Shown in pieces: positions 1-8,480 of a stretch of DNA of 22,500 bases. The notes beneath the pieces were generated by a model that worked only from the letters and a program-made list of their open reading frames with translations, was not told the DNA's origin and ran no database searches. The stretch is from positions 9,042,538-9,065,037 of the forward strand of contig CM022667.1 of the NCBI GenBank assembly GCA_012295275.1. The letters run 5' to 3'. Source of the DNA: Chrysomallon squamiferum. Lineage: Eukaryota; Mollusca; Gastropoda; Neomphalida; Peltospiridae. Numbering within the stretch: position 1 is the stretch's first letter; each line of letters opens with the position of its first letter. The position numbers were made by a program, and so were the translations under genes.

Positions 1-504
1 ATGTGCAAAAGAATAATAATAAAAAAAATGTTTCCGTGTTTTAGGAACGAATTGTTAAATACAAAGTGATAACACTTGTTTATAACACTGAGATAAATAA
101 ATTAAATTATTATTATTATTTTTTTTTTAAGTTTAGATTTTGAGATAGATACTGAAACAATAATAATAATAATAATATATTTTTTTAAACATTAAAAATT
201 AATATTTCATTCCTTACAAGAAATCAGAGTTATCTTTGGTTATATTACTTAAAGAACTTGAAAATAAAATTATAAATTAATTATATTGCACCCATAACAA
301 ATAAAAAAAACAGATCTTTTAAAGACTCGTAACTGTTTGTTAATCAAGAAAAACTTTCTGGAATGGGAAAAATAACACAAGGCTATAACTAAACCTGATT
401 AACTGCAGGCAGACAAGAACTATCAGATTCCGCAGATCTCACAGTTAGCTAATAACAAAGTTTATATAACGAAAACTCGCTGTTACTATCAAACGTACTC
501 ACGC
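1..504. other. AT-rich non-coding sequence, no gene seen
   Basis: The stretch has short ATT and AAT trinucleotide runs (109-120, 160-177) and poly-T runs. No open frame longer than chance, no splice-bounded exon and no RNA gene was recognised. Confidence 0.6.
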
Positions 505-509
505 GCTTT

Positions 510-904
510 GGTTCATCTGTCCTGAGAACAAGCTACCGTAGTTTATCTGTTAAACGATGTTTGTTTAAACGCACCGCGCATGCTCAGTGTTTGTTTCTAG
601 TATTCATAAATATTTACTGACGTTCGTCTGTCCTAGGAACAAGCTACCGTAGTTTATCTGTTAAGCGATGTTTGTTTAAACGCACCGTGCATGCTCAGTG
701 TTTGTCTCTGGTGCTCGTAAACTATTCAGAGGCTTCCACGTGTCACAAGAACAAAATACCATATTTTATCTTTTGTTTAAACGCACCGCGCATGCTCAGT
801 GTTTGTCTCTGGTGCTCGTAAACTATTCACCGGCTTCCATGTGCCACAAGAACAAAATACCATATTTTATCTTTTGTTTAAACGTTTCCCGCTTGCTCAG
901 TGTC
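510..904. repeat. Four-copy 101-111 bp tandem repeat with GTTTAAAC palindrome
   Basis: The landmark GTTTAAAC appears at 563, 674, 775 and 876, giving periods of 111, 101 and 101 bp. Copies share CAAG(C/A)..., TTGTTTAAACGCACCG, GCATGCTCAGTGTTTGT and (in two) CTCTGGTGCTCGTAAACTAT. The fourth copy is degraded after GTTTAAAC. Copies 1 and 3 contain CGCGCATGCTC, an NRF1-like half-site. A 73-codon open frame at 698-919 is a by-product of the repeat. Confidence 0.85.
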
Positions 905-975
905 GGTATGTCGTACTAATAAACTAGCTAATGCTATGTTGGTATGTCGTACTAATAAATTAGCTAATGCTATAT
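905..975. repeat. 36-bp tandem duplication
   Basis: GGTATGTCGTACTAATAAA starts at 905 and again at 941, followed in both copies by CTAGCTAATGCTAT or TTAGCTAATGCTAT. The two copies differ at only a few positions. The pair directly abuts the end of the preceding 101-bp array. Confidence 0.85.
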
Positions 976-1165
976 ATGGTATCCCTAAACGACTTCTACA
1001 GTCAGATTTATTACGTCAGTAGTAATGTTAGTACTCTTACAGCGTTCCTTTCTGGCGCTTAGCGAAGGAGAATTTTAGTTAAAAGAAGAGAAACTGGCAA
1101 GCAGAGTTTATTTAACGACAAATCGTGTAATCATTATACGAAGGGCTTACAACTGGTCATTTATG
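976..1165. other. Unassigned non-coding sequence
   Basis: This is moderately AT-rich unique sequence. No gene, repeat or regulatory pattern was recognised. Confidence 0.5.
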
Positions 1166-1229
1166 TCTGTGTGAGTGTGTTGCGTGTGTGTGTGTGTGTG
1201 CGTGCGTGTGTGTGTGTGTGTGTATGTGT
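1166..1229. repeat. Imperfect (GT)n microsatellite
   Basis: GT repeats are interrupted by GAG, TTGCG and GCGTGC variants and end in GTATGTG. Confidence 0.9.
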
Positions 1230-1873
1230 TGTTTTAGTTTCAACAACTGATGTTGAAAGTACATACAAAATAAATAAAAGTAACACTGATTTGTTATTTG
1301 TACTGTTAAATGCTATTAACACGCGTTAAACAATTCTATATTTTTATTACTATATTTATCATTACTGATTCAAATTACTTTTTTTTATTATTGTATTTAA
1401 CCGAAGATAAAAATCATTATAAATATTTTAAAGTTTCAGCCGATGTTTCACGTATTTGTTTTATTCATTGAAATTAATCTTCTGTAATTTCCTCTGTTCT
1501 TTTAGTCGTCTGTTGAACATGAGTGGAGTAGAAGTTAGAACGGGAAGCAAAAACAATACATGCCCATTATCCTATCCTATCTTTTTTTTTTTTTTGTCGT
1601 TATATTATTACAGAAATCAGATTGGGAAATAAAACAATGAATGCATGCCTCTTGTCTTGTTTTATTTTTGCGAATATGTTATATTGTTAGAGATTCTGCC
1701 GGTTTTAGAGTACATGACCGAAAACAAGCTGCAAAGTTTAATAAACTCGTTCAGTTCGTTTACGTAAATATGAAATTCCATCTGCAATGTTTGTTCATAA
1801 ATGAAAGAAAGAAAGAGTTCGGAATACCCTTGGGAAAATATCTGTTTTATGTTATGTTACAGTCTGTGCGAGA
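1230..1873. other. AT-rich non-coding sequence
   Basis: No exon with plausible splice sites was found. An 83-codon frame at 1641-1892 has mixed composition but no recognisable domain and ends in an A-rich tract, so it is treated as chance. Confidence 0.5.
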
Positions 1874-1906
1874 TAAAAAAAATAAAAAATAAAAAATTAA
1901 ATAAAA

Positions 1907-1965
<59 letters not shown>

Positions 1966-1977
1966 TAATAATAAAAA
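1874..1977. repeat. Compound AAAT/AAT microsatellite
   Basis: A-rich AAAAT units pass into (AAAT)n near 1903-1921 and then (AAT)n to about 1972. Confidence 0.9.
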
Positions 1978-2283
1978 AGAGGAATAATTGGGAGGGAGTT
2001 TGAGTCTATGTCACTTTTCGCTTCTGTTTTAGGTTTCTCGGTTGATGTTGTTTTGATTTTTGTTTTGTTATATTTTTTATTTTAATTATTATTTTTTTTT
2101 TTATTTTTATTGGTTCTGATTCGATACATGGCATGAACCTTTGTTTTCATTTCTTCATCTTCTTTTCAATTTCAACTGTCCGTCTGTTTTGTTTTTTTGT
2201 TTTCGTTCATCGGGATAGTCTCGAAGAGTTTCACATGATCAACATCACTGTTATCACAGACTGAGCTAATTTCTCTTTTCTAC
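1978..2283. other. T-rich non-coding sequence
   Basis: The stretch is T-rich with TTTTATT runs around 2070-2110. Nothing gene-like was seen. Confidence 0.5.
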
Positions 2284-2371
2284 ATCAACAACAACAGCAA
2301 CAACAACTATTACTACTACTGCTGCTGCTACTACTACTAATAATAATAGTAACAACAACGACTACGACTAC
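2284..2371. repeat. Compound CAA/CTA/CTG trinucleotide repeat
   Basis: CAACAACAACAG passes to ACTACTACTGCTGCTGCTACTACT, then AATAATAATAG and CAACAACGACTACGACTAC. It is imperfect and non-coding. Confidence 0.85.
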
Positions 2372-3060
2372 ATTCTTTAAATTTTAGAATAAATCAACTC
2401 TTCTCATGTTAAAGTTTACGGTTTGTGAATTTGGAGTTATGTTTCCACGTCTCTCTTTGAAAAAGAAACTAGAATTTTCGTGTCTGCTTCATTTTTACTT
2501 TTTTTCATTTATTTATTTACTTACTTTTTTTTTTTTTTAGATTTTTTTCTTTCTTTCTTCTCTTAATGGATAACAGTTTTCAGTTTGGAATTTAGTTAAT
2601 TTCCAGTCTTCAAAATTACGTTTTCTTTTTCCGTAATTTATAAAAATTTTTGTTGTTGTTCGTTTCCTGTTTTCTTCTTTATGTTTTTTCTCTCCTTTTC
2701 TTTTGTCGCTCCCACTTTATTTCCACACAGAATACTGCAGTTGCGTGTACAGTCAGAAACGTTTGACACAGCTGTTCATTTAGTGCTTTTTAATTTCTTT
2801 TCTGTCTACGTATAACTAAACAAAATTTTCATATTAAATGTTCTAATGGGGTAAATTGTTTTGGCGTTTGTTAAAGTACACATTTAATTCATGTCTGTCA
2901 GATTTTATTAGTTAGTTAGCCTTCAGATGCCTCGTTTGTTGTAAAACTTAATAATCCAGAAATAAGAGCTCATTAAGATGTTAATAAAACAATTTTCAGA
3001 TTCCTGTTAACCTGAATAAGTCTGTTCTCTTCGCTGACGTTACTACAGTTGTCGTTGATG
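2372..3060. other. T-rich non-coding sequence
   Basis: Poly-T and TTTC runs dominate 2480-2720. The rest is AT-rich with no gene recognised. Confidence 0.5.
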
Positions 3061-3095
3061 CTGTTACATCATCATCATCATCATCATCACGAGTC
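3061..3095. repeat. (CAT)n microsatellite
   Basis: There are about eight perfect CAT or ATC units within 3067-3090. Confidence 0.85.
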
Positions 3096-3175
3096 AATCT
3101 ATATTTGGATACCAAACTGATGAACAGATTCAGTGTGAATCTTCAGCTAGTCTCTTGTCAGATCATTTGATGATT

Positions 3176-3200
3176 ATTATATATATATATATATACATAT
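3176..3200. repeat. (TA)n microsatellite
   Basis: A run of TA units with one CATA interruption. Confidence 0.85.
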
Positions 3201-3638
3201 TTGTGTGTTCTGTTGGTGGCCATTTTTAAAGATGGCTGGCAGATGTTTTTTCCGAATTAGCAGTAATCGGTAAAAATGCCAGAAACTCTCGCGCAGATCT
3301 GTCTTGGAACATGCGATTTGCATTATTTGAATCTGTTTAAAATATAGCACGTGCAGTTTTTTAATATTATGGTTATTTACATAATTTATAATTGGTATCT
3401 TCATTAAATATTTGGCATTGCATCTAGAACTGATGTGATCAGTTTCCTTTAGGAATATTCGACAACGAAAAACATGTGTTACTAAGACTTAATTACGTAA
3501 TGTTCTAACTAACGCGTGTTAACGAATATAAAATTAATATCTATCACGTGTTTTGATTACTTATCTACGTTTTTGTGAACTTGAATTATGTAATCCTTGT
3601 AACCTGGAAAAAAAAAAACAAGTGTTATTAATATATAT
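3201..3638. other. Unassigned non-coding sequence
   Basis: Mixed composition with short unique stretches. A 75-codon minus frame at 3177-3404 runs into the TA repeat and lacks any recognisable motif. Confidence 0.5.
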
Positions 3639-3735
3639 TTTTTTTCTTTTCTTTCTTTCTTTCTTTCTTTAATTTTCTTTATTTTTCTTCTTCTTCTTGT
3701 TCTTTATTTTATTATTAGTTTTTATTTTTTTATTT
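3639..3735. repeat. (TTTC)n and T-rich tract
   Basis: TTTC repeats at 3645-3670 lead into TTCTTC units and T-rich sequence. Confidence 0.8.
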
Positions 3736-3979
3736 TAGAGAAAAAGTTAGTTTGGACCTTGTTACCGTTAGAAAGAGAAAGAAAATTCTAGATGTTCTAT
3801 TAATATATCGAGTTACTGTTACTGAGTTAATATTGCTAGCAAAAGTCGCTGATGTTGTTGTTTTTTAATATAATAATTATTTTTACTTGTTTTTATTTTT
3901 GTTGTTATTGATGCTGCTGATTTTATTTTTGTTGCGGTTCTCTTTGTTATTTGACTTTATTACTATGGTTCATACGCAT

Positions 3980-4063
3980 CTTTATCGTCATCATCATCGT
4001 CGTCATCGTTGTCACCATCATCATCATCATAAACACCATCACCGTCAACAACAACAACACCAA
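3980..4063. repeat. CAT/CGT/CAA trinucleotide repeat
   Basis: Units of CAT, CGT, CAC and CAA keep a frame open (3887-4108) encoding His-rich then Gln-rich sequence. The upstream part of the same frame is T-rich and gives poly-Leu/Phe. This is most likely a repeat artefact. Confidence 0.75.
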
Positions 4064-4279
4064 GCTATAACTTGTCGAGTTCGTATCAAGTACGTGTCAT
4101 CACAGTAATATTTTATATGTCAACGAAACTGAATTCATTTTTCGCATGAAAAGATACATCGCTCTGTCATGAAACTGAGGAGAACACGCGCCTTGGTGTA
4201 ACAGATCTGCAAAGTATTTTGAAAATGTTTGTTTAATGTTATCTGAAACCAGTAAGGAATTTTCCCCAAATTATAATCT

Positions 4280-4330
4280 AAAAAAAAAAAAAAAAAAAAA
4301 AAAAGAAATTGTATCTTTTTTTTTTTTTCT
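4280..4330. repeat. Adjacent poly-A and poly-T runs
   Basis: A run of about 25 A (4280-4304) is followed after 12 bases by about 13 T (4317-4329). The pair could form a small A:T hairpin. It might mark a retroposed tail, but no body is recognisable. Confidence 0.7.
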
Positions 4331-4462
4331 CATTTACTTTCACTGGATGGTTTACAGACAGACACACAAAATTTAAATTGATTCTTTAAAATATTTTTGG
4401 AAAAGTCTTTTCAATATATTTTGCTTCGTGAAGAAAAACAACGAAGGCATAACGAAATACCG

Positions 4463-4470
4463 TGACGTCA
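4463..4470. promoter_or_regulatory. Perfect CRE palindrome
   Basis: TGACGTCA is the full CREB/ATF consensus. Further perfect copies occur at 10482-10489 and 12403-12410. Chance occurrence of a single copy is possible. Confidence 0.3.
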
Positions 4471-4550
4471 TTACATAGCACATGCACTTTATTATTTCGT
4501 TTAAAGTATCTATATCTATAATCTATCTATCTATATTTGTAATATATATC

Positions 4551-4554
<4 letters not shown>

Positions 4555-4633
<79 letters not shown>
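4555..4633. repeat. Long (TC)n microsatellite
   Basis: About 79 bp of uninterrupted TC units, preceded by TATC and TA units. Confidence 0.95.
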
Positions 4634-4634
<1 letters not shown>

Positions 4635-4670
4635 AAACATACTTTTGTAGACTGCGATAACCCCCATGTC

Positions 4671-4835
4671 AGATATGTGCTTCCGTAGTTTTTAGAATGG
4701 TACTGTGAAAAGGGTGATCGTTGGTAGATATGGGCTTCCGTAGTTTGAAGAACGCTGTCAGAAATAAAGTGCTGATTGATAGATTTGCGCTTCCATCGAA
4801 TGTTGCGGATATACTGATTATGTATCGTCTCAAAT
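4671..4835. repeat. Three-copy diverged 55-bp tandem repeat
   Basis: AGATATGTGCTTCCGTAGTT (4671), AGATATGGGCTTCCGTAGTT (4726) and AGATTTGCGCTTCCATCGAA (4781) start units exactly 55 bp apart. Similarity is strongest in the first 20 bases and fades after that. Confidence 0.75.
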
Positions 4836-4887
4836 ATTGAACTTAATCTGAATTACAGCATTATTGTATTTTTATATCATAAACATT

Positions 4888-4952
4888 AAGAACTACATAA
4901 ATAAAAAAATAAAATAAACAAATGAAAATAAACAAATAAATAAACAGTCAGG

Positions 4953-5021
<69 letters not shown>

Positions 5022-5047
5022 CAACAATAATGATAATAATAATAATA
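4888..5047. repeat. AAAT/AAT/AAC compound microsatellite
   Basis: AAATAAAC units pass to (AAAT)n at 4952-4990, (AAT)n to about 5018, then AAC and AAT units. Open frames on the minus strand here are poly-Tyr/Ile artefacts. Confidence 0.9.
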
Positions 5048-5555
5048 CTGAAAAAACTTGTAGTAAAACAGTTTGGAAACAGAAGTGTAGGTGCTGCTAA
5101 AAGTTGCTGACAAATCAGTGAGCTGTTACGTAATAAATCCTGTGTTTGTTTCTGTATCTGTGTCTGCATGTTGACGTACACTCATTGTCGCTTCCGAATT
5201 TAGGAAAGGTAGGAAAACAAAACCACGTGCATAAATATGTAATTCCTGTTTTTCGTACATGCAAATGCACACCGGGGAAAGAAAAGATACAAAAAAATTT
5301 TAAAAAAAATATATTTTTTTTTTAGAGATATTTTATTTAAAAACGTATAGTTTTAGTCATTTAAAAAATCAACAACAAAAACCCTGTTAAATGTGACATC
5401 GGCATTATTCATTCATTCATTTATTAATTCATTCTTTCACTCAGAAATTGTTTTTTTTTTGTTGTTTTTTTGTATTAATTTTGTGTGTAATGTAATATAT
5501 ATATTATGTCTTTCATTACAAATTTACACAGATGCGGTCATTCGTCCATCTGCCC
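5048..5555. other. AT-rich non-coding sequence
   Basis: Contains TTCA repeats (5408-5437) and poly-T runs. No gene was recognised. Confidence 0.5.
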
Positions 5556-5642
5556 ATTATGTACACCCACACCCACACCCACCCATCTACACCCACCCCC
5601 ACCCACATACACACAAACACACACACACACACACACACATAT
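5556..5642. repeat. CA-rich compound microsatellite
   Basis: (CACCCA)n units lead into a pure CA run at about 5617-5638. Confidence 0.9.
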
Positions 5643-5689
5643 ATCCGTAAATTAAATTTATTGATAAAAATAGTCAGATCCAAATATTC

Positions 5690-5780
5690 ATACATACATA
5701 CATACGTACGTACGTACGTACCTACATACATACAACAACATACACATATACCCAGACACACATTAACACACAAATATGCT
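5690..5780. repeat. CATA/CGTA tetranucleotide repeat
   Basis: (CATA)n is followed by the self-complementary (ACGT)n at 5704-5719, then CATA and ACAC units. Confidence 0.85.
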
Positions 5781-5977
5781 TTCATACGAATGTAATTATA
5801 AAGAAAGGCTCCAGTGAATAAAATCTGAGTGGGTCATCCAAACACGTCTCAGACAGGAGATAAGTAAACTAAGTAAAAAAAAAAAAATGAGTGTGTGTGA
5901 CCTTTTAGGAGAATCCGGTTTGTCTGTCGCGTTTTTTGTTGTTGACGTGGTCATCAGAGCACGCGCCGCTGAAAACG

Positions 5978-5991
5978 ACACCAGGTGGCAG
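5978..5991 (+). promoter_or_regulatory. CTCF-like motif
   Basis: ACACCAGGTGGCAG matches 13 of 14 positions of the bilaterian CTCF core CCASYAGRKGGCRS, as I know it. It sits 24 bp before the NRF1-like site in the putative promoter. A motif match alone does not show occupancy. Confidence 0.4.
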
Positions 5992-6014
5992 TAAAAAACA
6001 CCTTACCAGTCTGT

Positions 6015-6026
6015 ACGCATGCGCAG
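6015..6026 (+). promoter_or_regulatory. NRF1-like motif
   Basis: ACGCATGCGCAG contains the palindromic core CGCATGCG and closely matches the NRF1 consensus YGCGCATGCGCR. NRF1-type sites are common in CpG-rich animal promoters. A weaker ATGCGCAG match lies at 7734. Confidence 0.4.
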
Positions 6027-6203
6027 AAACGTGCCACTGGGAGGAGCGATACGTTACGGTCACACCCTCGGGTCTCACTGACCGATTTATTTTTCTCTGA
6101 ATCATCACCATTTTTTTTTTTTTTTTAAATGATAATAAAAATAAAAATAATTCAAATTTTTCTACTACTTATCATAACGATGATGACGCCCCTTTGTCCT
6201 CCT

Positions 6204-6235
6204 CCCTCCCTCCCTCCCGCCCCCCTTTTTCCCCC
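6204..6235 (-). promoter_or_regulatory. G-quadruplex / i-motif-prone C-run tract
   Basis: The plus strand shows six C-runs of three or more: 6204-6206, 6208-6210, 6212-6214, 6216-6218, 6220-6225 and 6231-6235, with loops of one to five bases. The minus strand therefore meets the usual G3-loop-G3 quadruplex pattern with single-base loops. CCTCC repeats precede it from about 6197. Confidence 0.55.
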
Positions 6236-6498
6236 AGTTATTCTATCCGCCCCAGTGAAAGAGACATGTTCTCTCTCTCTCTCTGTGTGTGTGTGTGTAC
6301 ACGTCAGTCAGCTCTGGTAGAAAAATACTTCGACACTTGACAGAGAGTCGTGAAAACAAGCGTTTTTGTGTTGGCTTCAAGTGCTCGCGTGAGTAACGCT
6401 TTCTTTACCGTCTCTCTCTCTCGAAAAAAAAACACACAACTTTTTACTGTTATCGGTCAGCGTTTTTGTGAGTCGTGCAAAAATTCAGTTCAGTGTGT

Positions 6499-6514
6499 AC
6501 GTACGTACGTACGT
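6499..6514. repeat. (ACGT)4 palindromic repeat
   Basis: Four perfect ACGT units occur within the putative promoter or leader. A similar run lies at 5704-5719. Confidence 0.8.
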
Positions 6515-6577
6515 CTGTGAGGGTTATCAACAGACGTTTCGCTCTGCTGACACAATTACACAAGAGCGAGAGATAAG

Positions 6578-6896
6578 GGATTATAAGATACAGTCATTAT
6601 AAACGTACACGAAGACAGATAGATCCATGTTGATTCCTTGTATTCGTGACGTCGACGTATGTAAGCGCACAGTTGATGAATTTGGGAGAACGACAGAACA
6701 AGGATTATAACAAATTATAAATAACGCGGAATAGAAAAGGGATAGATTAAGCGCAAAAGGATTGCGAAAACGGTAAACTGGATTGGGAGATTAAAAAGAC
6801 CATCTTAATTATGATTAAGGATTACAAGATCTGTCTGGATTAGGAAAAGGACCGATTCAGCGTTAAAAAATAGTTTGGAAGATTTTCGTCGGATTA
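6578..6896 (+). promoter_or_regulatory. Cluster of GGATTA homeodomain-type motifs
   Basis: GGATTA occurs at 6578, 6702, 6819, 6837 and 6891, all on the plus strand, with GGATTG at 6759 and 6780. GGATTA (TAATCC on the other strand) is the binding core of K50 homeodomain factors such as Otx, Pitx and Goosecoid. The segment may also be a 5' UTR exon. Regulatory use is inference. Confidence 0.3.
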
Positions 6897-7360
6897 GAAA
6901 ATGAAGAATTTAGTTTTTCTGAAATGGTGGTGAAATTAGCTTTCGTGAAGTGTTTGGATGTACTCGAGTTTTGATACTTCGTGTTTATTTGTTTTTGTTG
7001 CAATTTTGTAAGAATTACGTAGTCAAAAGACTTGTGTTCAACTGGTAATTTTTTTTTAAATTTTAATTTTAATTTTTTTTACCAAGGACTATTTAGTCAA
7101 CGGGTGCGAGATATTTTTATATTCGGAAATGGAAGTAACATAAAAAACAAACTTTGTTTATTTGTATTCATGTTGCAAATAGATTTTATATGATTTTCCA
7201 GTCACGCGTCAGAAACAGTTTCAAGTAAGTTGCTTAACTGAAACAGATTATTATTAATTTCACTGAACTAAACCTAATCTGTTGTTTATTTCAGCGATAT
7301 GTGCCTTGTTAATTTTCTACTTTCAGTTTTAAATGACACGAACAGCAACAACAGTAAATA
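6897..7360. other. AT-rich sequence, putative leader and start of 5' intron
   Basis: No ORF of note. If the donor at 7225 is used, the left part would be untranslated exon. ATTTCAG motifs at about 7292 and 7322 may be remote relatives of the downstream acceptor-like array. Confidence 0.3.
7219..7231 (+). promoter_or_regulatory. Candidate 5' splice site of an upstream untranslated exon
   Basis: TTTCAA followed by GTAAGTTG (GT at 7225) is the best donor-like sequence between the putative promoter and the coding exon. Other candidates are CGC followed by GTGAGTAAC (GT at 6389) and GTGAGTCG (GT at 6468). Which one is used, if any, cannot be read from sequence alone. Confidence 0.3.
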
Positions 7361-7465
7361 GATAGACAGACAGATATATAGATAGATAGACAGAGAGATA
7401 GGATAGATAGAGAGATAGAGAGACAGACAGACAGACATACTGACAGATAGATAAATAAATAACTA
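7357..7465. repeat. GATA/GACA tetranucleotide microsatellite
   Basis: Imperfect GATA, GACA and GAGA units run to about 7455 and end in AAATAAAT. Confidence 0.9.
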
Positions 7466-7818
7466 TAAACAAAGATAGTCGGTTACTGGATAGTTAAATT
7501 ATATCAATTTCAGGTTCAAAGTTCAGTCAGTGTTAATATAGAACATAGCATATTTATTGCGAAATTTTAATTATGTTAATTTCAATGTCAGATAACTAAG
7601 TTAATTGTTTTAACATCTTGTTATACAGTTAATACAATCAGTTTTGAAAAAAACATGTTGCTAAATTCAATTTAACGATTATTAATTTGATATCTACGGA
7701 ATAAACACTGACTGTCTTGCCTACATCACACACATGCGCAGTTTTAATTTACAGGATATTGCGAAGTATACATTTCAAATAGGGAATTACCTACATGATG
7801 TTATATCATCTTTGTCAG
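7466..7818. other. AT-rich intronic sequence
   Basis: Contains scattered ATTTCAG/TTAATT motifs that may be decayed units of the array that follows. No gene was seen. Confidence 0.4.
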
Positions 7819-8480
7819 TTTCAGCTCATCAATATTAATTATGTCATTTTCAGCTTTCGAATATAAATATTTTTAAATTTCAGCTTACGGATATATATTT
7901 TTTTAACTTTTCAGCTCCCAGATATAAATTCAGTTAATTTCACCTCACGAATATAAATTTTATTAATTTTAGTTCAAAGATATAAATTTAGTTAATTGCA
8001 GCTTTCAGATGTAAATTTTGTTCATTTCGGTTCACGGAATATAAATGTTCCAAAATTTCAGTTCACAGATATAAATTTTGTTAATTTCGGTTCTCGAATA
8101 TACATTTTGCTAGTTTCAGATCAAGGATATCTGTTATAAATGTCCCTAATTTCAGTTCACAGACAAATCTTTTTTTTAAATAAAATTTAGTTCACAGATT
8201 TAACTTATGTTAATTTCAGTTCACAGATAAATCTTTTTTTTAAATAAATTTTAGTTCACAGGATTAAACTTTGCTAATTTCAGTTCACAGGATATAAATT
8301 TTGCTAATTTCAGTTCACAGGATATAAATTTTGTTAATTTCAGCTTATTTTATATTTTTAAAATTTTTGTTAATTTCAGCTCACCGACAAATTTTATATT
8401 TTTAAAAATTAATTTCAGCTTACGAATATAATTAATATATATATTTTTTATTTATTTTCGTTTCAGCTCACGGGATATAG
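7819..8480 (+). repeat. Degenerate ~30-bp tandem array of splice-acceptor-like units
   Basis: About 21 units share a core like TTTCAGTTCACAGGATATAA followed by ATTTTG(T/C)TAA. Examples have their CAG or equivalent at 7822, 7851, 7881, 7912, 8059, 8153, 8217, 8281, 8311, 8341, 8377 and 8416. Spacing is typically 28-40 bp, and is exactly 30 bp for the two best copies (8281 and 8311). Several units are mutated to TTTCAC, TTTCGG or TTTTAG. The last unit is the real acceptor and first bases of the coding exon. More degenerate copies may extend back to about 7250, where ATTTCAG and TTTCAG motifs recur. Confidence 0.8.
8419..8466 (+). promoter_or_regulatory. 3' splice site (acceptor) of the start-codon exon
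   Basis: A T-rich tract ends in TTTATTTTCGTTTCAG. There is no AG dinucleotide between 8419 and the AG at 8465-8466, a 48-nt AG-free zone that would let this acceptor be chosen over the many TTTCAG copies just upstream. Possible branch adenines lie in AATTAATA around 8431-8438. That last point is inference. Confidence 0.6.

Larger units (their letters stand above)
5890..6520 (+). promoter_or_regulatory. Candidate promoter region of the ITPR gene
   Basis: This is the most GC- and CpG-rich stretch upstream of the coding exon. It contains a CTCF-like site (5978-5991), an NRF1-like site (6015-6026), a C-run tract (6204-6235), a CT/GT tract (6269-6298) and an ACGT repeat (6499-6514). Initiator-like TCAGT matches occur at 6303 and 6490. 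No convincing TATA box was seen. The transcription start is not determined, and the assignment to this gene rests on orientation and distance only. Confidence 0.35.

Noticed and set aside
698-919. 73-codon plus-strand frame
   Set aside because: It lies entirely in the 101-bp tandem repeat and translates the repeat twice; no family resemblance.
1641-1892. 83-codon plus-strand frame of mixed composition
   Set aside because: Ends in an A-rich tract, has no recognisable motif, and frames of this length are expected by chance in 22 kb.
3177-3404. 75-codon minus-strand frame
   Set aside because: No domain, runs into a TA microsatellite, no splice or promoter context.
4280-4330. Poly-A/poly-T as evidence of a processed retrocopy
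   Set aside because: No retrocopy body or target-site duplication could be identified.
5905-6111. 68-codon minus-strand frame in the GC-richer region
   Set aside because: Composition reflects promoter-like CpG sequence; no recognisable protein similarity.
7819-8466. Possible CRISPR-like regular repeat array
   Set aside because: Units are contiguous and degenerate without unique spacers, and the context is eukaryotic intron.
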